Shown here piece by piece: positions 1 to 8,895 of a stretch of DNA of 64,000 nt. The stretch lies in contig JAQTWV010000001.1 of the NCBI GenBank assembly GCA_028689115.1, positions 1-64,000 of the forward strand. Reading direction: 5' to 3'. The position numbers were made by a program, and so were the translations under genes. Below the pieces are notes generated by a model, which was not told the origin of the DNA, did no database searches, and was given only the letters and a program-made list of their open reading frames with translations. Positions within the stretch are counted from its first letter, which is position 1. Each line of letters starts with the position of its first letter. The stretch comes from Candidatus Altimarinota bacterium. Its GTDB lineage: Bacteria; Patescibacteriota; Gracilibacteria; BD1-5; UBA6164.

Positions 1-2
1 GA

Positions 3-239
3 CCAGTTTTAATTTTTAAAAAATTATCAAGTGATATTTGTATAGTTATTCCACTAAGTTCTAAAAATAAAACTTGAACTTGGTTTTGTGATTGTGATTT
101 GCAATGAATTAGAAGGACTGCACTTTTGTATCAAATTAAAATGGTACATAAAAATAGATTTCAAAGAAAAATTTGAGAACTTGATGAACTAGATTTTGAG
201 ACAATAAAAAAGAAGTTAGGTAAATTACTTAACTTCTAA
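3..239 (+). CDS. MazF/PemK-like type II toxin, C-terminal part
   Basis: Open from the window edge, so the start is missing; 78 residues are visible, ending in TAA. The order PVLIFKK, IPLSSKNK, a TGTWFC segment, ALLYQIKMVHKNRF and KIGELDELDFETIKKKL matches the C-terminal half of MazF/PemK endoribonucleases, where the S-Q-I-x-x-x-x-x-x-R-F/L region and the KIG-L helix are conserved. Two glycines are TGA. A MazF-type protein would cleave mRNA and be neutralised by an upstream antitoxin, which would lie outside the window. Family assignment rests on motif order only. Confidence 0.7.
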
Positions 240-279
240 AATCATCATCCCACAATTCTAAAATCATCATCCCACAATT
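236..279. repeat. 22-bp perfect tandem duplication
   Basis: Two identical 22-bp units lie head to tail (236-257 and 258-279), the first overlapping the stop codon of the MazF-like gene. The unit contains ATCATCATCCCACAATT. The following CCCACAATTAAGTGGG is a short inverted repeat (270-285) that could fold. No function is evident. Confidence 0.8.
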
Positions 280-377
280 AAGTGGGAATCGATGGGAAAT
301 CCCCAAAAGTATCTATATTATATTAAAAAATGATAGAAAAGTCAAAAATATTTTCAATAAGCATATATTTAAATTAT

Positions 378-429
378 GTATATAAAAAGTATATAAAACT
401 TTTGCAAAAAATGATTATTTATATATAAT
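378..429 (+). promoter_or_regulatory. Promoter copy A with direct-repeat operator
   Basis: TTGCAA (402-407), a 16-nt spacer and TATAAT (424-429) form a promoter for the GHKL/DUF4325 pair. Just upstream, GTATATAAAA occurs twice in direct repeat. About 50 nt of this block recur almost exactly at 1732-1783 before the BRO-type gene, so both transcription units probably share one regulator. Confidence 0.65.
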
Positions 430-461
430 AAGACTAATCTCCAAAATATAAATATAATCAT

Positions 462-1361
462 ATGAATTGAAATTTTTTATCCCTTGCTAATATTATTAAT
501 AAAAATTGAATAAAATTAAAAATAAGTGATTTCGAATTTTTAGAACCATCTTTTTTATTATGAGTTTTGTCTTTGTATAAAACATGAATTATAGAAGTTG
601 ATTGTAGTTCTTTAAATAGAGAAATTGATAATTATCTAAATAGAATTAATTTCTATAAATATTTATCTTTAAATTCATCAAATATAAATAGATTTGAAAA
701 TAATAATTTAGTTGAAATAACATCTATAAATAGAGATACAAATTGATCAGAAACAACTGAAATTGCTAAAAAAATAATCCAAAATATGTGAATTTCTTTT
801 CAAGTTGAAAATAAGTATGTATTTTGAGCTTTTGAGTGGATTTTTCGGGAACTAATAGATAATACTATTCAACATTCTAAAGCAAATTTTGATAAATGAG
901 GTTCTTTTTTTATGTTACAGGCATATCCTAATAGAAGAGAATTGCATATATGTATTGTTGATAACTGAATTTGAATCAAAGAATCTTTTAGAAAAAGTAA
1001 ATATTGGAATGAAGATTTAAGTGAGCTTGATTATATTAAATTAGCATTTGAGAGATGAAAAACTAGTGATAGTAATATTTGAGCATGAAACTGACTATAT
1101 TGGACTAAAGAAATAGTTAAAAAAACAAATTCAAAATTGAATTATCTTACATGAAATACTTTGTTTACTATTAATGGTGATGAAGAGAAGTTTTTTTCTC
1201 AAAAAGAGAATTGGTGGAATTGAGTATTGCTTGACATTAATATAAATCTAGATAATCTATCTAGTGTAGATATTGTAGATTGGTTAAAAAAGGTTTGAAA
1301 TAATTCAAGCTTTGTTGATTTAGAATTAGATGATAGAGAATACGATGAACTATTTTTATAA
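462..1361 (+). CDS. GHKL-type ATP-binding protein
   Basis: 299 aa. The C-terminal half carries the GHKL ATPase boxes: an N-box RELIDNTIQHSK (about residue 129), a G1 box VDNGIGI (about 167) and a G2 box GAGNGLYWTKEIV (about 207). Several box glycines are TGA codons. No histidine-kinase dimerisation domain, membrane segment or sensor domain is visible; the N-terminal 100 residues are not recognisable. It is followed 10 nt later by a STAS-like DUF4325 gene, a pairing resembling anti-sigma-type kinase plus STAS partner modules. I infer a cytoplasmic switch that phosphorylates or binds the small partner. Start chosen at the ATG following the TTGCAA/TATAAT promoter. Confidence 0.75.
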
Positions 1362-1371
1362 CTATTTTTAT

Positions 1372-1647
1372 ATGAAAACAATAAAATTATTAGATTTTTG
1401 AAACACTTTAGTTTCTAGAGAAGTTGCAAAAAAAGTTTTTATCTTAGCTGAAAAAGAGTCTTTTAATGTTGTTTTTGATTGAAGTTGAATTGATTTTATA
1501 TCTTCTTCTTTTGCTGATGAACTTTTTGCAAAATGAAAAAATAAATTTTGAAAAAACTTTAAAATTTCAAATTTGAATGATAAAGAATTTATTATTGAAG
1601 TAATAAAACAATCTTTGATAACAAGAGATAAATTTACTTGTGTATAA
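1372..1647 (+). CDS. STAS-like DUF4325 protein
   Basis: 91 aa. The central motif FDGSGIDFISSSFADELF matches the DUF4325 family, whose fold resembles the STAS domains of anti-sigma-factor antagonists; the ISSS segment is where those proteins are phosphorylated. It directly follows the GHKL ATPase gene and ends at a strong terminator, so the two form one transcription unit. Probable role: output partner of the ATPase. The target regulator is not visible here. Confidence 0.75.
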
Positions 1648-1654
1648 TAACAAA

Positions 1655-1684
1655 AATAGTTTAGCAATTGCTAAACTATTTTTT
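1655..1684 (+). terminator. Rho-independent terminator
   Basis: Perfect stem AATAGTTTAGC with an AATT loop and GCTAAACTATT, followed by T residues; it closes the GHKL/DUF4325 unit. Confidence 0.85.
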
Positions 1685-1731
1685 AAAGATAAAAATTCTA
1701 GAAAATATTTGTATATCTTTTAAATAAAAAA

Positions 1732-1783
1732 GTATATAAAAAGTATATAAAACTTTTGCATAAAATGATTATTTATATATAAT
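1732..1783 (+). promoter_or_regulatory. Promoter copy B with direct-repeat operator
   Basis: TTGCAT (1756-1761), a 16-nt spacer and TATAAT (1778-1783). The whole block from GTATATAAAAAGTATATAAAA to the -10 matches the block at 378-429 with about one change, including both GTATATAAAA direct repeats. Confidence 0.65.
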
Positions 1784-1827
1784 TGTTTTAATGCTCTCCA
1801 AAGTTTTATCTTAAATAATTTAAAAAT

Positions 1828-2646
1828 ATGGAAACAAAATTGGCAATATTTGAACAAAAAGAAATTAGAAAAGTTTGGGATAGTGAAAAGTGAGATTGGT
1901 ATTTTTCTATTGTTGATATAATAGGAGCTTTAACAGAAAGTCCTAATCCAAGAAAATATTGGAGTGTTTTAAAAACTAGATTGAAGCAAGAGTGAAGTGA
2001 GTTGACTACAATTTGTAGTCAACTGAAATTAAAAGCTTCAGATTGAAAAAATTACCTTACAGATGTAGGAAATACAAAGACTATTTTGAGGCTTATCCAA
2101 AGTGTTCCTAGTAAAAAAGCTGAACCATTTAAGATGTGGCTTGCCAAAGTTTGAGATGAAAGAATAAATGAAATCTATGATCCAGAACTTGCAGTAGAAA
2201 GAGCTATTTCAACTTATAGAAAAAAATGATATAGTGAAGATTGGATAAAACAAAGACTTAAATCAATAGATATTAGAAAAGAACTTACATCAGAGTGGAA
2301 TGATAGATGAATAAAAAAATGATGAGAATATGCTATACTCACAAATGAGATTTTAAAATCTTGGTCAGATATGACAACAAGTGAATACAAAGATTTTAAA
2401 TGATTAAAAAAAGAATCATTAAAAGACAATATGACAAATTTAGAACTTGTTTTTAATATGCTTGCAGAAGTTTCGACTACAGAAATAATCAAAGAAGATG
2501 ATGCACTAGGTTTTGAAGAAGTAATAAAAGCAAGTAAAAGATGATGAAATGTAGCATGAATTGCTAGAAAGCAATTAGAAAAGGAAACAGGGAAAAAAGT
2601 AGTTTCAAAACAAAATTTATTGAGTGAAAAGAAAAAATTGAAATAA
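1828..2646 (+). CDS. BRO-N domain protein (phage antirepressor type)
   Basis: 272 aa. Residues about 8-110 have the BRO-N pattern: IRKVWDSE, GDWYFSIVDIIGALT, NPRKYWSVLKTRL, KNYLTDVGNTKTILRLIQS and KMWLAKVGDERINE. This domain is found in phage antirepressors and is common on small bacterial genomes as a DNA-binding regulator. The C-terminal half, rich in Lys/Glu, looks like the companion domain seen in long chromosomal BRO proteins (IDIRKELTSEW). Its promoter duplicates that of the upstream GHKL unit, which makes it a candidate regulator of both, although no binding is shown by sequence alone. Confidence 0.75.
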
Positions 2647-2676
2647 AAAGTCAAAAATATATTTTTTGACTTTTTA
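2645..2676 (+). terminator. Rho-independent terminator
   Basis: AAAAGTCAAAAA pairs with TTTTTTGACTTTT directly after the BRO gene stop. Confidence 0.75.
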
Positions 2677-2693
2677 TTTCTTTTCTTTATAAA
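2666..2693 (+). promoter_or_regulatory. Promoter of the small membrane gene
   Basis: TTGACT (2666-2671), 16-nt spacer, TATAAA (2688-2693). The -35 lies inside the preceding terminator stem. Confidence 0.5.
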
Positions 2694-2724
2694 TTATTGG
2701 CTATATTAAATAGGGAGGTTTGGT

Positions 2725-2994
2725 ATGGAAGCTATCTTTGTTTTGGTTGTTTTTATTTTAGCTTGGCCTCTTGGCCTATTCATTGTTACGAACAATTTTA
2801 TACGATTTATAAGCTTTAGTGGTTATGATGGGATGAGACTTTTTTATTCCAAAGATACACCAGAAGAAGAGAGACAGGCTATTTATGACAAAGTGAAAAA
2901 GAGGGAAAGAATAACTTTTCTTATAACTGCTTTTATTGCTTTACCTTTGGAATATTATTGGTTTGCTTATTTGTATTCCAAATTGCCCTTTTAA
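2725..2994 (+). CDS. Small two-helix membrane protein, foreign-looking
   Basis: 89 aa, unrecognised. A hydrophobic N-terminal helix (residues 2-22) and a second near residues 65-85 flank a charged loop (TPEEERQAIYDKVKKRER). It has features unlike its neighbours: a strong Shine-Dalgarno (AGGGAGG, 2712-2718, 6 nt before the ATG), none of its glycines written as TGA, GC-richer codons, and its own promoter and GC-rich terminator. It is a self-contained cassette between native terminators. Compare the two small genes near 17 kb. Likely acquired from an organism with the standard code. Confidence 0.75.
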   Translation: MEAIFVLVVFILAWPLGLFIVTNNFIRFISFSGYDGMRLFYSKDTPEEERQAIYDKVKKRERITFLITAFIALPLEYYWFAYLYSKLPF

Positions 2995-3001
2995 GGGCCA
3001 A

Positions 3002-3030
3002 AAAACTGGGCGAAAGCCCAGTTTTATTTT
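3002..3030 (+). terminator. GC-rich terminator with GAAA tetraloop
   Basis: AAAACTGGGC-GAAA-GCCCAGTTTT followed by ATTTTTG. The stem is far richer in GC than native terminators in this window. Confidence 0.9.
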
Positions 3031-3088
3031 TGTTATTTTTTCAAATATATGTTAGACTTATATAAATTAAATATATAAGTCTTTTTTT

Positions 3089-4138
3089 ATGAAAACATCA
3101 GATATTATTAAATACGAAAAACTAGGTTTTGACTGACAAAAATATATAGATAAACAAACAAATGCTATTTTGGATAGGATTTCTAAATTTAAAAATAGAT
3201 TGTATTTAGAAATATGAGGTAAATTTTTGTATGATTCTCATGCTAGTCGTGTTTTACCTGGTTTTTTTGTGGATAGTAAAAAAAGAATTTTTTCAAAGTT
3301 AAAAGACAATGCAGATATTATTTTTTGTATAAATGCTCGTGATTTAGAAAAAAATAGACAATTATCTAGTGATTCTATTTCTTATTGAGATTATTGTTTA
3401 AAAATGGTAAATGATATAGAAAATGAAATTTGAATTAAAGCAAAGATTTCTATAAATAGAGTAAAAATTGACAATAAAAATGAAGTAGAAACATATAGAG
3501 AAAGTTTACAAAAACTTGGTTTTGAAGTTTATTTTAGATATGAAATACTAGGTTATCCAAAAGATACAAAAAAAGTTTTGTCTAAAAATGGTTATTGATC
3601 GGACGAATATATAAGAGTAGAAAAAAATCTAGTTTTAGTTACTGGTGCTGCTAGTTCGAGTGGAAAAATGTCTACTTGTTTATGACAAATTTATCATGAA
3701 GAAACAAATAGTCATGATTCATGATATGCTAAATATGAAACATTTCCTATATGGAATCTACCCTTAGATCATCCTGTTAATTTGGCTTATGAAGCGGCAA
3801 CAGCTGATATTTGAGATTATAATATGATGGATATTTATCACGAAAAAGCATATAGTATGTCTAGTGTAAATTACAACAGAGATGTAGAAGCTTTTGAAAT
3901 AGTTTCAGGTTTAGCAAGTGATTTTTTGCCAATTGATAATTATACTAGATCATACAAATCCCCAACAGATATGTGAATAAATACTGCAGGTTTTTGTATA
4001 GTAGATGATGAAATAGTACAAAAAGCTTCAATAGAGGAAATAGATAGGAGATATAATTGGTACAAAGAAATAATAGAAAGAGGTGATTGAGATAAAATAT
4101 GGCTACAAAGGTGTGACAAACTAAAAGAAAGACTGTAA
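3089..4138 (+). CDS. DUF1846 (UPF0371) protein, short form
   Basis: 349 aa. Features of the DUF1846 family: FDGQKYIDKQTNAILDRI at the N-terminus, IGGKFLYDSHASRVLPGF, VLVTGAASSSGKMSTCLGQ (a nucleotide-binding-like loop, about residues 187-205) and AYEAATADIGDYNMMD. Family members are usually near 500 residues, so about 150 C-terminal residues are absent here; the gene ends cleanly at TAA inside a terminator hairpin, so this may be a natural short form. Function of the family is not established. Gly is TGA at several sites. Confidence 0.8.
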
Positions 4139-4151
4139 GTCTTTCTTTTAG
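4121..4151. terminator. Bidirectional terminator containing a stop codon
   Basis: CTAAAAGAAAGAC / GTCTTTCTTTTAG stem with the DUF1846 stop codon in its 5-nt loop. It can also serve the convergent GNAT gene. Confidence 0.8.
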
Positions 4152-4153
4152 TT

Positions 4154-4867
4154 TTATAAACTTTTTAATATTTCTTCTAATTTTGTATCTATATATTTAT
4201 TAGCTTTGTTAAAAGCGCTATCATTTGAAAAATCTTCTTTCTTTTGATAATACCAATCTTTATAAACTACTGAAATAATTTTTTTTATAAAATTCTTTTC
4301 TATCACTTTTTTTTCTATAGTTTTAACCATAAATTCTAAAGGAACTTCTTTTAGTAATGGCTTACCAGAATGAGAATCAAATTTTACGCATGGTGAAAAA
4401 TAATTAAATTTATCTAATTTTTTATAATTTTGTTTTTCCCAAAATCATACAGAACTTTTTATTTTTAATTCAGGTATATCTTTATTTGATTCCAAAAAAA
4501 ATGCTCATATTTTTTTTGAATTATTTTCAATAAAACTTTCGGCTCTATTTAATAACAAACTTCATATTCATTTATGTTGCATACCTGATAATTTATCAAC
4601 CCATAGATATCAAATACCTGCAACTTGAATATTTTCAATATTAAAAATATTCCAACTTATTCAAGCAATAACTTTATTTTTATAAAATCATAATATACAA
4701 TAATATGGGTGAATATTTTTTCAGTTTCTTGTACTTTCATAATCTTCAATCCACCATTTATAAGGATCTAATTCTTCTTCTCAAAAAGTTTTTTTACAAG
4801 ATAAAAAAGCTTTATATAAAGTTTTTCTATCTTTTACAAGTTCCCATTTTATATCTATTTTATTCAT
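4154..4867 (-). CDS. GNAT-family acetyltransferase
   Basis: 237 aa. Residues about 60-125 give a GNAT core: KNKVIAGISWNIFNIEN, GYLWVDKLSGMQHKGIGSLLLNRAE (the Q/R-x-x-G-I/G-x-S-L-L acetyl-CoA loop) and FLESNKD followed by GFWEKQNYKKL. The ~90-residue C-terminal tail is not recognised. Substrate unknown. It lies just downstream of the TrmH-family gene on the same strand (9 nt gap), so the two are probably cotranscribed. Confidence 0.75.
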
Positions 4868-4876
4868 AATAAATAA

Positions 4877-5620
4877 TTATTTTGTCCTAAAAACATTGTC
4901 CAAAATTATTCCACAAGCAATTCCTGCATTTAAACTTTCTGCCATTCATAATCTAGGAATTGTTATTTTGTTAGTTACGAAATTTTCTATTTTTTCACTT
5001 ATTCCGTGAGATTCATTTCATATAACTATAAAACCAGATTTTATTTTTTCAAAATCTACTCTGTGAATATTTTCTCAATCTAAAAATGCTCAGTAAATAG
5101 GGGATTTATTGTTTTCAAAATATGCTTTTAAATCTGTATAATAAATCTGCAATCTAGAAATAGAACCCATACTAGAAGCCACAACTTTTGGATTTGTAAG
5201 TTCTACTGTTTCATTTGAACACACTATTTTTTTTATTCCATACCAATCACAAGTTCTGATAATTGTTCACAGATTTCCAGGATCATTTATAGTATCTAAA
5301 ACAACTACAAATTCGTCATTTTCTATTTTTAATTCTAAGTTTTCTTTTGATTTTACTATTGCTATTCAAGCATTGTTTGAATTTATTACTGAAACTTTTT
5401 CTATAGTTTCTATATCACTTATTTCATAAACTACATTTGATAAAACATCCATATGTTTTTGTTCAAATTTTTCACTTATATATAAATAAGCAATTTCAAA
5501 AGATGAATTTAGTAGCTCTAAAATGGACTTTTCTCATTCTACTAAAAAAAGTCATTCTTCTATTCTTGTTTTTTTATCTCATAAATTTCTTATAAATTTT
5601 TGTTTTTCTTTGCTAATCAT
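4877..5620 (-). CDS. TrmH (SpoU) family RNA 2'-O-methyltransferase
   Basis: 247 aa. An N-terminal substrate-binding region (EEGLFLVEGEKSILELL) precedes the SPOUT domain with the three family motifs: VLDTINDPGNLGTIIRT (about residue 110), FIVIGNESHGIS (about 200) and IPRLGMAESLNAGIACGIIL near the C-terminus. Such enzymes methylate a ribose in rRNA or tRNA using S-adenosylmethionine in a knotted fold. Exact target cannot be told. Glycines in all three motifs include TGA codons. Confidence 0.88.
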
Positions 5621-5622
5621 AT

Positions 5623-5650
5623 TTGACTTTATCTATTTAATTATTATAAT
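5623..5650 (+). promoter_or_regulatory. Orphan promoter facing a structured region
   Basis: TTGACT (5623-5628), 16-nt spacer, TATAAT (5645-5650). No open reading frame follows on this strand; a terminator lies about 90 nt downstream. Confidence 0.5.
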
Positions 5651-5656
5651 AATCTT

Positions 5657-5768
5657 AGATTTTTATTAAGTATAGTAAGTGTTTACTATACTTTGGTATA
5701 TTTCTGTTTTTTCCCCCCAGCTCCTTTAGAGCCTTTTCCCCCCGTGAGTATTTCCGGGGGGATTTTTT
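5657..5768 (+). ncRNA. Candidate small RNA with GC-rich terminator
   Basis: A transcript from the 5623-5650 promoter would be about 110 nt. It contains a perfect hairpin AGTATAGTAA-GTGT-TTACTATACT (5669-5692), a small AGCTCCTTTAGAGCC hairpin, and a terminal CCCCCCG / CGGGGGG stem followed by TTTTTTT (about 5738-5768). A second C-run (5713-5718) could compete for the same G-run, allowing an alternative fold. The two flanking genes are on the minus strand, so this terminator has no gene to serve on the plus strand. Not recognised as 6S, SRP or tmRNA. Confidence 0.45.
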
Positions 5769-7261
5769 TATTTATAAAAATTTAATACATATTCATTTAT
5801 ACTTTCCTTATTTATGGCTTTTTTAAAGTGAAAATCAAATTTTTTGTACAATAAATCATTGTTTAGAAAATTCGAACCTAGGTATGTCCACAATCTATAT
5901 CATTTATTTTCATCCAATTTATGTAGGAAATTTGAGTATAATTCTTGAGTTCAATTATAAAAATCTTCTAAGTCATTTGCCCAATAATCTTCATTGAAAA
6001 AATCATTTTCAAGTTTTTCTTCTTCAAATCTAAATTTAGAAAAATCAAAAACATAATATACAGTTTCAAAATCTTCTTTTGTTCAATATCTTACTTTTAT
6101 ACTATATTTTTTTTCAGGACTTTCAAGTATTATATCTTTTAAAGGCATTTCTAGATTTGCTAGTGCATAAGGAAAAAATCTATTATTTATTAGAGAAATT
6201 ATTATTTCTTTTTGAGATTCTATATCTCTTTTTTCATTTTGTAATGGAGCAAATTTTAGTTTTCTATATACACCTATATCTAAATCTTGAGCTACATTTA
6301 TAAGCTCTACATTTTTTAAATATTCTATTTTTCAAATTTTCTTTGCTTTAGAATCTTCTATCTCATAACTTTCTCAACCAGTTAAAAAATCAAAATTAAG
6401 TTGATATCATGCTTTTTTTGCATATTTTTCTTCTAGATTTTTTACGTATTCTAGTTTCATTGTATTTAATCCAAATAATTCATCATTTATTTCTCTAGGA
6501 AATACTATTCATTGACCTATAAATATCTTTATTAAATTTGGAACTTCATAAAAACTATTTATTTCTTCTTCCATAAATTTAGCGTATTCCCATTCTATTT
6601 CTTCAGTTCTATATTTTTTGTATTCAGAATCTATTTTTTGTCTTTCTTTTACATTTTTGGCATCAACTAATTTTAAATTTCATTCAAGTTCATTTCTGGT
6701 AGCCAAATAAACGACTTGTTTATATTTTTTACTAGATAATTTTGCATATATAAATTCAAGTGCTTCATAGTTTGACCCAGGTTCTGTGTCTACATCTGTA
6801 TAAAGTATTTCAGTTTCATTTTCTATAAAAAGTGTCATTACATCATCTTCATTTGTTATGAAAGCGTTTTTATAAATAAGTCCTGTAATTTCTAATCATT
6901 TGTATTTTATAGTTTGTTCATTTTCTAAGATTATTATATTTGGATTATTTAAATATTTATTAAATAAAGGTACTAGGAAAGCCAAAGTTTCAGCTATAAT
7001 TATATCTGGTTTTTTCTCTAGTTTTTCAAATATTTCGATCAAAGTATATGGATCTATATGATCAAGGTGAGAATGACTTAAAAATATAGCATCTATATTT
7101 CATAATTTATCATAATCTACTTTTATTCTTGGATTTCTAGCCATCATATCTCAAGCCACAAAATCTGATAACCAACTATCAGATAATATTTTTATTGTTT
7201 CATTAATATTATTTTTAATATTTACTAAAAATTCACTATGACCTAAATAATCTATTCTCAT
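5768..7261 (-). CDS. MBL-fold metallo-hydrolase, large
   Basis: 497 aa. The N-terminal 220 residues form a metallo-beta-lactamase-like domain: MRIDYLGHSEFLV, WLSDF, and the metal-binding SHSHLDHID (HxHxDH, about residues 66-73), then YTDVDTEP as a further metal-ligand candidate. Weak resemblance to the UlaG/YcbJ-type 'beta-lactamase superfamily' rather than RNase J or hydroxyacylglutathione hydrolase. The C-terminal 270 residues, which carry many aromatic and charged residues, are not recognised. No signal peptide. Substrate unknown. Confidence 0.7.
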
Positions 7262-7542
7262 TTTTTTATAATTAGTATGTATTTTCTTTATTTTACTTTT
7301 ATTTTGTAATTTTCAAATTTATAAATTTAAATTTAAGCTTTTTTTAAGGTTAAAAACTATTATAATATTTAAAAATATAATTTATAAAATATTTGAGTTT
7401 TGATTTAAATTACTTGATTTAATAGGAAAATTGAGTCAAGTTTGATTTCTAGGTGATTTGTTTTTGACTCTGAGGTTTTGAATAAAGTGTTTTAGATAAG
7501 GTTGATAATAATATTAATAGTTTAGATTCTAATCAAACTAAT
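7262..7542. other. Intergenic region, leader of msrAB
   Basis: Divergent spacer between the MBL gene and msrAB. It holds a possible stem GAGTCAA / TTGACTC (about 7432-7473) upstream of msrAB. No complete gene is visible; a short glycine-TGA-containing frame around 7390-7500 stops before msrAB and may be an eroded N-terminal extension. Confidence 0.4.
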
Positions 7543-8549
7543 ATGGAAACAAAAAAAACAGAGATTGATGTAAATAATTTACAAACAGCTTATTTTGCTG
7601 GATGATGTTTTTGGTGTATTGAATCTATAATGGATGCTCAAGATTGAGTACAAACAGCTATTTCAGGTTATGCTTGATGAACTGAAGACAGTCCTACTTA
7701 TAGTGAAGTTTCTACATGAAAAACATGATATAGAGAAGCTGTACAAGTAGATTTTGATCCTAAGATAATCTCATACAAGCAATTAGTTGAAACATTTTTA
7801 GACAAATTGATCCAACAGATGCTGGATGACAATTTGCAGATAGATGATTTCAATACACAACAGCAATTTTCTATGTTAATGATGAACAAAAAAATATTGC
7901 AAATGAAGTTATAAGTGAATTGAACTCATCTTGAGAATTTGATAGTCGTGTAGTTACTTCAGTGTTACCTTATACTACATTTTATGAAGCAGAAGAATAT
8001 CATCAAGATTTTGCTTCAAAGCAAAGCCTAAGATACAATTCTTATAAGGTTGGATCAGGAAGAGAATGATATATAAAAGATAATAGTGATAAATATGAAA
8101 CAATATTTTCTAACAATGACACTATGGATTTAAAAGAAAAATTAACACCGCTTCAATACAAGGTTACTCAAATGTGAGGAACAGAAAAACCATTTGATAA
8201 TGAATATTGGGATAACCATGAAGCTTGAATTTATGTAGATGTAGTTGATGGAACTCCACTTTTCTCTTCTCTTGATAAATATGATTCTGGTACAGGTTGG
8301 CCAAGTTTTAGTAGACCAATTGATGAAGCTATATTGGATACTGAAACTGATAATAGTTTATTTATGCAAAGAACAGAAGTTAAGTGAAAAAATAGTGATT
8401 CACATCTAGGACACGTTTTTGATGATGGTCCACAAGAAGAAGGGGGACTTAGATATTGTATAAATTCTGCTGCACTTAGATTTGTAGCTTTAGATGATTT
8501 AGAAAAAGAATGATATGGTGAATATCTTAAATTATTTGAGAATAAATAA
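7543..8549 (+). pseudogene. msrAB: Bifunctional methionine sulfoxide reductase MsrAB, frameshifted
   Basis: MsrA comes first (AGGCFWC with the catalytic Cys, SGYAGG, EYHQDF), then MsrB ([33 protein letters not shown]). Reading starts at ATG 7543 but leaves frame in the run CATTTTTAGAC near 7796: upstream frame runs ...QLVETF then LDKL, while the family continues as FRQIDPTDAGGQF in the next frame. One extra T in the T5 run would restore a protein of about 335 aa. Without it the first frame stops at 7912. Either a sequencing/assembly slip, a recent mutation, or frameshifting on the T run. The enzyme repairs S- and R-methionine sulfoxide in oxidised proteins; many MsrAB are secreted but no signal peptide is visible here. 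Confidence 0.85.
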
Positions 8550-8591
8550 TATATATGTTATAGTTAATTTATTATTTATTAATTATAATTT

Positions 8592-8840
8592 ATGAAAAAA
8601 ATTATATATATAATTTTGGTTATTGTATTATTATTTCTTGTAACATTTTTTCCTTTTATTATACTATATTTTTGTTTTCCAATGCTAAACACTGATAAAG
8701 TTTTATTAATAGTTTATATAATCATTTCTTGAATATTTCTGTGAAAATATTGGTGGAATTATATTTATGTATTGAAAAAATATCCAAAAAAGGGAAGAAC
8801 TTGTTTTTGAATGAAGATTAATAAGAAAAAGAAAAAATAA
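8592..8840 (+). CDS. Small two-TM membrane protein
   Basis: 82 aa. Two hydrophobic helices (residues about 3-32 and 40-58) are followed by a basic tail (KKYPKKGRTC ... KKKKK). Three glycines are TGA, so it is a native gene. Unrecognised; likely an inner-membrane protein with the basic tail in the cytoplasm. Ends before a strong terminator. Confidence 0.6.
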
Positions 8841-8850
8841 TTTGATATTA

Positions 8851-8889
8851 AAATAAAAATTACTATACTTTGTATAGTAATTTTTATTT
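8851..8889 (+). terminator. Rho-independent terminator
   Basis: AAATAAAAATTACTATA / TATAGTAATTTTTATTT long stem with a 5-nt loop. Confidence 0.85.
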
Positions 8890-8895
8890 TAATAT

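Noticed and set aside
1199-2654. Minus-strand frames opposite the GHKL, DUF4325 and BRO genes
   Set aside because: They are shadows of the plus-strand genes; motifs and glycine-TGA use lie on the plus strand.
5736-5763. GC hairpin as terminator of the MBL-fold gene
   Set aside because: On the minus strand no T tract follows the stem; the T tract is on the plus strand.
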